DNA of 6,047 nt from Cytophagales bacterium (GCA_029262955.1 JAJCYL010000436.1:1-6047); one strand, 5' to 3'; positions 1-5,921 are shown, counted from the stretch's first letter. The notes: generated by a model not told the origin, from the letters alone. A program made the numbers and translations.

Positions 1-1
1 T

Positions 2-1540
2 GTTTACGATTATCCTGAAAAATTACATATCGAGTCGAATGATGTATTTTCTTGGGCAGCAACTCTAAAAGCTATCAGGGATTCAGGTGAGTATAAAGTA
101 TTCCAATTTGAAATACGAAAGGAGGCCCTTTGGCGTAATGGCTCTCATATCTCAACAGAAGATATTGAAACAACCTTGAAGATCAATAATCTACCTGGAA
201 TCAATAATAGAAGAGTTCGGCTGAACCTATCTTTCCTCAAAGGATTCACCAAAGATCAGAATAACAATCAACTTTTTGAGCTAATAGCAATTGGAAGTAG
301 AGCAAATTTGAGACCACGAATTGGTCAATTTTATCTATTGCCTAAGCATGTTTATGACCCTCATGATATCTTAGGAGAGTTGGAGTTGAAGGAAATTATG
401 GCTGGTTCTGACGACGTTAAGGAGAATCCTGCTCTTTTGGAGTATTCAGACTTCTTGAATTCTAATGAATTTTTAAGTGATGTGAAGCGTGGGGGTTCAG
501 GGCCATACCAAATTACAGAATGGAATGAGGGAAGTTCAGTAACTATTGAAAGAGATCTGAATTGGTGGGGGTTCAGTATTAATGAGGACCAATTTAATCT
601 TTATCCCGATGCCATTAAATACCATGTAATTTCAGATGAAACAGTTGCCCTAATTGCTCTAAAGAATGGGGAAATTGATGTTTTTTCCGGAGTTGCACCA
701 GCAGATTTTTTATCAATGTCGAAAGACCCTGGTTATGGATCAAAATTTCATTTTCTGAGCCCTACTAGTTACCAATTCATGTACCTGGCCTTTAACTCTA
801 GGCTCGAAAAATTTTCACGCAAGACACGAGAAGCATTATCACATTTAATACCTTTTGATGATATTGTTGGTGTTGCAGCTTTGGGATTCGGCCATAGAAC
901 GGTTGGACCTATGAACCCCGTTGACTCAGTTTTTTATAATGATGACCTTCCACTAGTTCAACTTGACCTTGAGCGAAGTGAAAACCTATTGCGAATGGAA
1001 GGGTTTGAAAAGGAGAATAATAAATGGATAGATAAAAGCAAAAAGCCATTTAGATTAAAACTGTTGTACTCATCGGGGTCCGCTATTATTGAAAATATTG
1101 CATTAATAATAGGCGATCAACTTAAAACATTCGGGATTGCCTATGATTTGGAGAAAGTAGAGAGGTCACTTCTCATTAAAAGAGCCAAATCTCATGACTT
1201 TGATATCGTTTTGTCATCATTTCGGGGTGGGCCCTTAGCACATAACTTTGCGCCGCTTTTTGGAACAGAAGCTGCGGGACCTGGTGGTTTAAACTATTCG
1301 GGGTTCGGAACAGATGCTAGTGATAGTGTTATAAATCTCATAAATTATGCTGAAAAAAAGGAGCAAAAAATATCAGGGCTAAAAGAGCTTCAAAGAATGC
1401 TTTATGAAGAAAAGACCATGCTATTCCTATTCTTTGAGAAGGATCGCATCATTGTTAGCAAGAAATTTACCAATGTTTATGGCTTTAGCCGGAAGCCAGG
1501 CTATAATGTAACCAAATTCCAACTTGCTAACCCAAATTAA
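2..1540 (+). CDS. ABC transporter substrate-binding protein, family 5 (oligopeptide/dipeptide type), 5'-truncated
   Basis: This is the extracytoplasmic solute-binding component of a peptide-type ABC importer (SBP_bac_5 family), expected to be an exported protein or surface lipoprotein. The frame is open from the first codon at position 2 to the TAA at 1538-1540, giving 512 visible residues. The family is usually about 530-600 residues, so the signal sequence and first strand lie left of the window. Family signatures in the visible fragment are WRNGSHISTEDI (residues 44-55, the 'WhDG.p.taeDV' block), GSGPYQI near 163-169, RDLNWWG (the usual 'NpnYWg' block) near 182-188, and YLAFNS near 261-266 followed by a helix of the 'vRqAl..aid' type. 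A TTG at 176 could be read as a start, but it falls inside the conserved N-terminal lobe and is internal. The transported ligand cannot be read from the sequence, and no permease or ATPase gene is in view. The gene converges with the ferritin gene. Confidence 0.9.
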   Translation, partial: VYDYPEKLHIESNDVFSWAATLKAIRDSGEYKVFQFEIRKEALWRNGSHISTEDIETTLKINNLPGINNRRVRLNLSFLKGFTKDQNNNQLFELIAIGSRANLRPRIGQFYLLPKHVYDPHDILGELELKEIMAGSDDVKENPALLEYSDFLNSNEFLSDVKRGGSGPYQITEWNEGSSVTIERDLNWWGFSINEDQFNLYPDAIKYHVISDETVALIALKNGEIDVFSGVAPADFLSMSKDPGYGSKFHFLSPTSYQFMYLAFNSRLEKFSRKTREALSHLIPFDDIVGVAALGFGHRTVGPMNPVDSVFYNDDLPLVQLDLERSENLLRMEGFEKENNKWIDKSKKPFRLKLLYSSGSAIIENIALIIGDQLKTFGIAYDLEKVERSLLIKRAKSHDFDIVLSSFRGGPLAHNFAPLFGTEAAGPGGLNYSGFGTDASDSVINLINYAEKKEQKISGLKELQRMLYEEKTMLFLFFEKDRIIVSKKFTNVYGFSRKPGYNVTKFQLANPN

Positions 1541-1549
1541 ATTAACTTA

Positions 1550-1579
1550 TTGTATGTAACTACATTGTATGTAGCTACG
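1550..1579. repeat. 15-base tandem duplication at the convergent gene junction
   Basis: Two adjacent 15-base copies lie at 1550-1564 and 1565-1579. Both start TTGTATGTA and continue with CTAC. They differ at position 10 (A versus G) and at the last base (A versus G). The second copy covers the ferritin stop codon (minus strand, 1575-1577). Because 15 is a multiple of three, the other copy supplies a second in-frame TAG at 1560-1562. Confidence 0.85.
1556..1578 (-). terminator. Candidate hairpin at the 3' end of the ferritin gene
   Basis: GTAACTACAT (1556-1565) can pair with ATGTAGCTAC (1569-1578) around a 3-base loop at 1566-1568. On the minus-strand transcript all ten positions pair, one of them as G-U. 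On the plus strand that position is an A-C mismatch, so the structure favours the ferritin transcript. The stem is AT-rich and no real U-tract follows, although the minus-strand sequence beyond it is AU-rich. It may be a weak terminator or a 3'-end stabiliser, or may only reflect the tandem duplication. Confidence 0.4.
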
Positions 1580-2117
1580 CATCTGCGGGCGGTTGTGCTT
1601 GATCTCTTACCAGAGCGATCTCCCTGTCAATCATCAAAAAGCCAAGACCTTGCTGATCAACAATATCAAATATTTCCAGGCATCTTCTGGCAATAGCTTC
1701 CTCTTCAACCTGCTCTCCTAAAAACCAGTTGAGAAAATTAGCGGTTGTATAATCTTTTAACTCAGAACATTTATCCACTATCCTGCTGATTGAGCGTGTA
1801 ATCTCAATTTCCTGGTCCAATCCGATTTCGAAAACACTCCTAAATGATTCAAACTCTTGCTGAATCTTTCCAACTGAAGGAGTTATGGCTGTTCCACCCA
1901 CACTACTGATATAATTGAAGATGCGTTTCATGTGCTGGCGCTCTTCATCAGATTGTATCTCAAAAAATTTGGCACTGTTGACAAAACCTCTTCTCTCACA
2001 CCATGCTGACATTGCCAGATAGTTGAATGAGGATTTAGCTTCCTTCATTACTTGCTCATTGAGCATTTCTTCGATCTCTTCAGACAGAGACGTCCTTAGT
2101 CTTTCTTGTTTTTTCAT
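1575..2117 (-). CDS. Non-heme ferritin (iron storage, ferroxidase)
   Basis: This cytoplasmic 180-residue ferritin is expected to assemble as a 24-mer shell that oxidises Fe(II) and stores ferric mineral. Aligned by eye to E. coli FtnA with a constant offset of nine residues, the ferroxidase ligands are all present: E26, Y33, E59 and H62 (in DEERQH), E103, and E135-Q136 with E138 and E139 (in GEQVEEE). E58 matches the third-site ligand E49. The four-helix bundle therefore looks intact and catalytically competent. The protein is about 15 residues longer than FtnA, from an N-terminal extension (residues 1-9) and a short QPPADA tail. I recall similar extensions in Bacteroidota ferritins, which supports the ATG at 2115-2117 over the internal M18. 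There is no heme-binding Met typical of bacterioferritin at the expected helix-B position, so I call it ferritin rather than Bfr. A predicted promoter directly upstream suggests transcription independent of yraN. Confidence 0.95.
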   Translation of the reverse strand: MKKQERLRTSLSEEIEEMLNEQVMKEAKSSFNYLAMSAWCERRGFVNSAKFFEIQSDEERQHMKRIFNYISSVGGTAITPSVGKIQQEFESFRSVFEIGLDQEIEITRSISRIVDKCSELKDYTTANFLNWFLGEQVEEEAIARRCLEIFDIVDQQGLGFLMIDREIALVRDQAQPPADA

Positions 2118-2137
2118 TCGAACAATTGAATTGCCTG

Positions 2138-2172
2138 CAAAGATAAAGTTAATCGTAGCTTATACCAGCGAA
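2138..2172 (-). promoter_or_regulatory. Predicted Bacteroidota-type promoter of the ferritin gene
   Basis: On the minus strand TATCTTTG (2138-2145) matches the -7 consensus TAnnTTTG exactly. A weak -33 candidate, TTCG (2169-2172), lies 23 bases upstream. The -7 box ends 20 bases before the ATG, so the leader would be about 15 bases. An odd-spaced dyad CAATTnAATTG (2123-2133) lies over the expected start of transcription. Confidence 0.5.
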
Positions 2173-2215
2173 CGCATAAAATATGGAATCAATCTAAACC
2201 GGGCATTCCTTGAAT

Positions 2216-2566
2216 TTAATGAAATGCATCCTCAAAATGCTTAATTTCCGGCTGATCACATTTAGTAATTGCAATTATGTCGTATCTTATTCCCTTTTGC
2301 CAATTGATTTCATGAATATAATTTTCAGATGCCTCCAAAATACGTTGGGCTTTGTTAGAGTCCACCCAATCTTCTGGGTAACCAAATCTAACATCAGAGC
2401 GAGTTTTAACCTCAATGAAGACCAATAGATCATCTTTTTTTGTGATTAGATCAATCTCAAAGCGGGAATGGCGATAGTTTTTTGCTGTAATTTGATAGCC
2501 TTTACTTTCCAAATACTGAATGGCCAATTTTTCTCCCCAATCACCAATTTTTTTGTTTTTAGACAT
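2216..2566 (-). CDS. yraN: YraN/UPF0102 family protein, predicted PD-(D/E)xK nuclease fold
   Basis: This is a small cytoplasmic protein of 116 residues, the usual size for the YraN (UPF0102) family. Its fold is related to archaeal Holliday-junction resolvases, and its exact role is unsettled. Visible signatures in order are the N-terminal GDWGEKLAIQYLESKGY helix (residues 8-24), FEID at 36-39 (the family form is usually GEID, so the Gly is replaced by Phe here), FIEVKTR at 50-56 giving the E52-x-K54 catalytic pair, NKAQRI at 71-76, and RYDIIAI at 94-100. D39, E52 and K54 are intact, so metal-dependent nuclease activity is possible but not demonstrated. The ATG (2564-2566) gives an N-terminus that begins just before the conserved GxxGE block, as expected. 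The gene diverges from manA across 41 bases and is followed 98 bases later by the ferritin gene on the same strand. Confidence 0.92.
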   Translation of the reverse strand: MSKNKKIGDWGEKLAIQYLESKGYQITAKNYRHSRFEIDLITKKDDLLVFIEVKTRSDVRFGYPEDWVDSNKAQRILEASENYIHEINWQKGIRYDIIAITKCDQPEIKHFEDAFH

Positions 2567-2578
2567 GATCTATCTTTG
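2552..2578 (+). promoter_or_regulatory. Predicted promoter of the manA-lipB-exonuclease unit
   Basis: TATCTTTG (2571-2578) matches TAnnTTTG exactly, and a TTTG at 2552-2555 lies 15 bases upstream, somewhat short of the usual spacing of about 20. The -7 box ends 29 bases before the TTG start of manA. The -33 element lies inside the first codons of the opposing yraN gene. Confidence 0.5.
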
Positions 2579-2580
2579 AC

Positions 2581-2615
2581 CAAAATTATACTTAAACTAT
2601 CATTTAATTGGCAAA
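2581..2615 (-). promoter_or_regulatory. Predicted promoter of yraN, interlocked with the manA promoter
   Basis: On the minus strand TAATTTTG (2581-2588) matches TAnnTTTG, with a TTTG -33 candidate (2612-2615) 23 bases upstream. The -33 element lies in the second and third codons of manA. The -7 box ends 14 bases before the yraN ATG, so transcription would start almost at the coding region. Confidence 0.5.
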
Positions 2616-3597
2616 TCCCATTCTCTACCCCTTAAAATTTGACCCCATTTTTAAAGAAAAAATTTGGGGCGGAAATAAAATCAGAACTCTCCTAAATAAG
2701 GACTATGGTTCTCTTACTAATTGTGGAGAAAGTTGGGAGATCTCGGGAGTGGCTGGTGATCTGTCAGTGGTATCTGCGGGTGAATTAAAAGGCCGATCCT
2801 TACCAGATTTGATTGATGAGTATGGTCCTAAATTGGTTGGCAGGCAAGTCTATCAAGAGTTTGGAAATAAATTTCCCCTACTTGTAAAGTTTATTGATGC
2901 CGATGATGATTTGTCGATACAAGTTCATCCCAATGATGAAATTGCTAAGGAAAGGCATAATTCTTTTGGGAAAACTGAGATGTGGTACATCATTCAAAGT
3001 GATCCAGGATCAACTCTTTACACTGGTTTTTCAGAAAAAGTATCTAAAGATCAATTTAGGGACTACAGTCAAAGTAATCGAGTTCTCGATATTTTGAATA
3101 AGGAATCTGTCTGTGCAAATGACGTCTATTTTCTGCCTTCTGGACGTATCCATAGCATTGGTAAGGGGATATTGCTGGCAGAAATTCAACAGACCTCTGA
3201 CGTTACTTATAGAGTTTATGATTTTGATAGAACGGACAATACTGGTAAGAAAAGAGAATTACATATTGAGGATGCTTTGGATGTAATTGATTATGATGTA
3301 AAACAGAACTATAAGACTGATGTGGACATTAAAATCAATGAAACTTCTGAACTAGTTCAATGCCAATATTTTACTACTAACCTCTTGTCTATCGATAGTC
3401 CTGTAACAAAAAATTATGGCGCTATCGATTCTTTCAAAATTTATCTGTGCCTCGAAGGAAATGCTGAGCTCAAATGTGGAAATAAGAGGGTTTCGCTTTT
3501 GCTAGGTGAAAGTATATTGGTTCCGGCATGCTTTGATGAAATCACTTTGATACCCGGAGAGAGAACAAAATTGCTGGAAAGCTATGTATTAGGATGA
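2608..3597 (+). CDS. manA: Mannose-6-phosphate isomerase, class I (type I phosphomannose isomerase)
   Basis: This cytoplasmic zinc enzyme interconverts mannose 6-phosphate and fructose 6-phosphate, linking glycolysis to GDP-mannose and surface polysaccharide synthesis. At 329 residues it matches the short bacterial class I type, built from two cupin-like halves. Expected zinc ligands are visible: Q105 and H107 in the IQVHP motif, E124 in KTEMWY, and H182 in PSGRIHSIG. R202 in TYRVYDFDR fits the catalytic arginine, and GESWEISG (40-47) and KEKIWGG (16-22) are further family blocks. The start is TTG at 2608. The codon before it is an in-frame TAA, and family members begin within a few residues of the LYPLKF.PIFKEKIWGG block, so no upstream start is possible and no ATG lies close downstream. 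The stop overlaps the lipB start by four bases (ATGA at 3594-3597), implying translational coupling. Confidence 0.95.
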   Translation: MANPILYPLKFDPIFKEKIWGGNKIRTLLNKDYGSLTNCGESWEISGVAGDLSVVSAGELKGRSLPDLIDEYGPKLVGRQVYQEFGNKFPLLVKFIDADDDLSIQVHPNDEIAKERHNSFGKTEMWYIIQSDPGSTLYTGFSEKVSKDQFRDYSQSNRVLDILNKESVCANDVYFLPSGRIHSIGKGILLAEIQQTSDVTYRVYDFDRTDNTGKKRELHIEDALDVIDYDVKQNYKTDVDIKINETSELVQCQYFTTNLLSIDSPVTKNYGAIDSFKIYLCLEGNAELKCGNKRVSLLLGESILVPACFDEITLIPGERTKLLESYVLG

Positions 3598-4307
3598 GTG
3601 GTCAAAATAAATCAGTAAAATATGTCAAACTCGGTTTAATCGATTATGAGGAAGCATGGGACCATCAAACTAAATTATTCGAAGAGATAGTTGCCATAAA
3701 AATCCGCAACAGAAAAGAGCAGAGAAGGGAGTTAACACCGAATCATTTGTTGTTCTGCTCCCATCCCAATGTCTTTACCCTGGGTAAAAGTGGAGATGAG
3801 CAAAATTTGCTTGTTGATCGTACCACACGTGAGAAAAAAAATATTAGCTATTACAAAATCAATAGGGGTGGAGATATCACCTATCATGGTCCCGGACAAA
3901 TAGTTGGGTATCCTATCCTCGATCTTGACAATTTTTTCACTGATATCCATTTGTATTTAAGATGCCTTGAAGAGGCAGTGATCAGGACGCTTAATGAGTA
4001 TGGTATTGAGTCAGGAAGAATCGAGGGATTAACTGGGGTGTGGTTGGAAGCAAATGGCAAGAACCCAAGAAAGATTTGTGCAATGGGCGTCAAATCCAGT
4101 AGATGGGTGACTATGCATGGTTTTGCTTTCAATTTAAATACTGATATCAACTATTATAAATACATTGTGCCTTGTGGAATTGAAGATAAAGCTGTGACTT
4201 CACTCAATCTCGAATTGGGTAAAACAATCGACCAGGAAGAGGTGGAACATCATTTACTAAAACATTTGTCAACCATTTTTAAAATGAAAATTGAGTATGG
4301 AAAGTGA
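3594..4307 (+). CDS. lipB: Lipoyl(octanoyl) transferase
   Basis: LipB transfers octanoate from octanoyl-acyl carrier protein to the target lysine of lipoyl domains (pyruvate and 2-oxoglutarate dehydrogenase E2, glycine cleavage H protein). LipA then inserts the sulfurs. The 237-residue protein has the family signature RGGDITYHGPGQ at 91-102, the catalytic pair K160 (in KICAMG) and C194 (in VPCGI), and TMHGFAFN at 173-180, so it looks fully active. Residues 38-48 and 77-84 form charged insertions relative to the 213-residue E. coli enzyme. The ATG at 3594 overlaps the manA stop by four bases, and the gene's 3' end overlaps the exonuclease start. No separate promoter is apparent. lipA is not in the window. 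Confidence 0.97.
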   Translation: MSGQNKSVKYVKLGLIDYEEAWDHQTKLFEEIVAIKIRNRKEQRRELTPNHLLFCSHPNVFTLGKSGDEQNLLVDRTTREKKNISYYKINRGGDITYHGPGQIVGYPILDLDNFFTDIHLYLRCLEEAVIRTLNEYGIESGRIEGLTGVWLEANGKNPRKICAMGVKSSRWVTMHGFAFNLNTDINYYKYIVPCGIEDKAVTSLNLELGKTIDQEEVEHHLLKHLSTIFKMKIEYGK

Positions 4308-5016
4308 ACTACGAAATCTCCTATTCATTGATATAGAAACGGTTTCCAACCAACGTGATTATGGTGAGCTTAGTGATCGACTCAAAGCTCAGTGGGATAG
4401 GAAAGCAGGTTTTTTGAGAAACGAGAACGAACTGACTTCAGAGCAACTATTTTCCGATCGGGCGGCGATTTATGCTGAGTTTGGCAAGATAATCGTAATC
4501 GCCTTGGGCTTTTTTCATTTCAAAGATGGAGAACCAATGTCATTGAGAATCAAATCTTACTTTTCTGATAATGAGAATGAACTTCTAACAAATTTCAAAT
4601 CGGTATTAGAAACTAAATTTGACCAGGAAAATACGATACTCTGTGGGCACAATGGTAAAGAATTTGACTTTCCTTATTTGTGTCGAAGAATGCTGGTTAA
4701 TCAGATAAAACTTCCTGATATTTTGGATGTAGCATCAAAGAAACCCTGGGAGGTCAATTATTTAGATACGATGGAAATGTGGAAGTTTGGAGATAGGAAG
4801 AATTTCACCTCACTTGACTTACTCACGGCCATTTTTGATGTTCCTTCTAGTAAATCTGACATCGATGGCAGCATGGTCAATAGAGTTTACTATGAGGAGG
4901 ATGGGCTTAATAGAATAGCTGAGTATTGTAGTAACGACGTAATCGCAACAGCTCAACTCTATTTGAGAATGAAGTGCCAGCCTATTATTCCGAAAGAACT
5001 AATTCAAATCGTTTAA
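4297..5016 (+). CDS. Predicted 3'-5' exonuclease, PolB-like DEDDy type (stand-alone)
   Basis: This is a stand-alone RNase H-fold exonuclease of the family related to the proofreading domain of DNA polymerase B (Pfam DNA_pol_B_exo2 type), 239 residues from the ATG at 4297. The DEDDy active site is complete. Exo I is FIDIET with D12 and E14. Exo II is GHNGKEFDFP at 117-126 with D124. Exo III is YCSNDV with Y210 and D214. The SLDLL block at 172-176 and the SDIDGS block at 187-192 are typical of this family. The substrate is not known; removal of 3' nucleotides from DNA or RNA is inferred from the motifs. An in-frame TTG at 4291 would add two residues. I prefer the ATG because it begins six residues before the first core strand. 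Either choice overlaps lipB (11 or 17 bases), so the gene is probably translated as the third cistron of the manA-lipB unit. Confidence 0.9.
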   Translation: MESELRNLLFIDIETVSNQRDYGELSDRLKAQWDRKAGFLRNENELTSEQLFSDRAAIYAEFGKIIVIALGFFHFKDGEPMSLRIKSYFSDNENELLTNFKSVLETKFDQENTILCGHNGKEFDFPYLCRRMLVNQIKLPDILDVASKKPWEVNYLDTMEMWKFGDRKNFTSLDLLTAIFDVPSSKSDIDGSMVNRVYYEEDGLNRIAEYCSNDVIATAQLYLRMKCQPIIPKELIQIV

Positions 5017-5021
5017 TTGGT

Positions 5022-5053
5022 TTTGTAAATTTTTCTTGAAAAAATTATTTTCG
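5022..5053 (+). promoter_or_regulatory. Predicted promoter of the MORN-repeat lipoprotein
   Basis: TTTG (5022-5025) is followed after 20 bases by TATTTTCG (5046-5053), one base from the TAnnTTTG consensus. The box ends 26 bases before the ATG. The spacer contains an A/T-only dyad (5028-5034 with 5040-5046). The lipoprotein can thus be expressed apart from the upstream operon, although read-through across the 63-base gap is also possible. Confidence 0.4.
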
Positions 5054-5079
5054 GACTTGAGATTAAAAAGTTAATTAAG

Positions 5080-5667
5080 ATGAATAAAATATATGTGGCA
5101 CTTATAAGCTTGATATTTATCGCTTGTAATCAACAAACGAGTATTGAAGCTACTTCCGGAAACTTTGCGGATATGCCAGCAGGCGCTCAAAAGATTCCTT
5201 ATCCAAATAATTCAAATCTTGTTAAGGTCGTTCAAAGCGGTGCTGACGGTAGAGTCATCCAACAGGGGGATTACTATGACGGATTGAGAAATGGTACATG
5301 GACGGAATATTATCCGAATGGAATACTTAAGACTTCGAGTGGGTACCGGGATGGAAAATTGCATGGAACCTACCTATCAGCAGACAATCGAGGTCAAATT
5401 ATAGAAAAGGTAGATTTCGTTAACGGGCTTAAAGATGGCATATACTACAAGTACGATAGGGGTAAGGTTGTGCAGGAAATGAGCTATTCAAAGGATGCAG
5501 TTCATGGGGCATTTAAGAGATACTACACGAATGGCAATTTGCAGGAAGAGAGTACCTATAGCAATGGAGTACTTAATGGTTTGGCCAAATGGTACGATCA
5601 GCAAGGTAACGTAACACTTGAATACACCTATGAAAATGGGGAGTTAGTAGACAAAGGAAGAAGCTAG
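5080..5667 (+). CDS. MORN-variant-repeat lipoprotein
   Basis: This 195-residue protein starts with a short lipoprotein signal peptide: K3, a hydrophobic stretch over 4-15, then IFIAC with the likely lipidated Cys at 16. The lipobox is loose at -3 and -2 but acceptable for Bacteroidota. A low-complexity linker (17-60) leads into tandem repeats of 23-24 residues with the pattern 'G...G.w..yy.nG.l....y', at about 67-89, 90-113, 114-136, 137-160 and 161-184, plus a partial sixth beginning ENGEL at 185. This is the MORN_2 variant (PF07661 type). Automated pipelines often name such proteins 'YwqK family antitoxin', but nothing beside this gene looks like a toxin. It is probably anchored in the cell envelope. 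Its function is unknown; repeats of this kind are usually taken as binding surfaces. It follows the exonuclease by 63 bases. Confidence 0.85.
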   Translation: MNKIYVALISLIFIACNQQTSIEATSGNFADMPAGAQKIPYPNNSNLVKVVQSGADGRVIQQGDYYDGLRNGTWTEYYPNGILKTSSGYRDGKLHGTYLSADNRGQIIEKVDFVNGLKDGIYYKYDRGKVVQEMSYSKDAVHGAFKRYYTNGNLQEESTYSNGVLNGLAKWYDQQGNVTLEYTYENGELVDKGRS

Positions 5668-5673
5668 TATTTC

Positions 5674-5693
5674 AAGAAATGGGGGCCTTTCTT
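5674..5693 (+). terminator. Candidate hairpin after the lipoprotein gene
   Basis: AAGAAA (5674-5679) and GG (5681-5682) pair with CC (5686-5687) and TTTCTT (5688-5693), leaving one bulged T and a GGG loop. It begins seven bases after the stop codon, a typical position for a terminator. The pyrimidine-rich 3' arm is the only U-tract-like element, so its strength is uncertain. Confidence 0.45.
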
Positions 5694-5709
5694 AATGTGC
5701 TTTGGGGGT

Positions 5710-5730
5710 AGGGTAAAATTTAATTGCCCT
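5710..5730 (+). other. Second hairpin in the intergenic region
   Basis: AGGGTAA (5710-5716) can pair with TTGCCCT (5724-5730), with one G-U pair and a 7-base loop of A and T. No U-tract follows. It may help end transcription from the lipoprotein gene together with the hairpin at 5674-5693, or be incidental. The rest of 5668-5803 shows no gene that I can support. Confidence 0.3.
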
Positions 5731-5803
5731 GTTATAGGAATTAATAGAAGAATGTTCCAAAGTCATATTTTATTCTGATTCTTAGAAAAAATTGAACTTT
5801 AGG

Positions 5804-5834
5804 TTGTGTCCAAGAACGTTGTTCTATACATTTG
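5804..5834 (+). promoter_or_regulatory. Predicted promoter of the ECF sigma factor gene, with a dyad in its spacer
   Basis: TTG (5804-5806) is followed after 20 bases by TACATTTG (5827-5834), an exact TAnnTTTG match at near-ideal spacing. This is the best promoter in the window. The spacer holds the dyad AGAAC-GTT-GTTCT (5813-5825), which abuts the -7 box and could be an operator. The leader to the ATG would be about 80 bases. Confidence 0.6.
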
Positions 5835-5921
5835 ACAATTAGCGTTTTAATAATTCTTCAATTTATCACATAACTTGACAATATGGCATAGACCTCTACG
5901 TTAAACAAACAGGTACATTTT

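Noticed and set aside
176..1540. A shorter substrate-binding protein starting at the TTG at 176
   Set aside because: The same frame is open to the left edge and encodes the conserved WRNG...TEDI block before 176, so this TTG is an internal leucine codon.
2185..2209. Possible terminator for yraN (GGAAT ... ATTCC on both sides of 15 bases)
   Set aside because: The arms are only five bases with a long loop, too weak to call despite an AT-rich stretch beyond it.
2023..2428. Two plus-strand open frames across the ferritin/yraN region (2023-2244 and 2210-2428)
   Set aside because: They lie antisense to two genes with complete family signatures and encode no recognisable protein pattern.
2894..3097. 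A 67-codon plus-strand frame inside manA
   Set aside because: It is a shifted-frame shadow of the well-conserved zinc-binding region of manA.
3732..4150. Two minus-strand open frames antisense to lipB
   Set aside because: The sense strand carries the full LipB signature and catalytic pair; the antisense frames show no family features.
5681..5713. Possible G-quadruplex
   Set aside because: Only three runs of three or more G are present, and a five-G run cannot serve as two runs of three.
5695..5778. A 27-codon ATG frame after the lipoprotein gene
   Set aside because: It starts next to a hairpin, has no ribosome-binding signal or recognisable composition, and this length is expected by chance.
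5832..5882. Repeated TTGACAAT (5832-5839 and 5875-5882), like an E. coli -35 element
   Set aside because: An 8-base AT-rich word recurring once is plausible by chance, no matching -10 at 17 bases stands out, and the Bacteroidota-type promoter just upstream is a better explanation.
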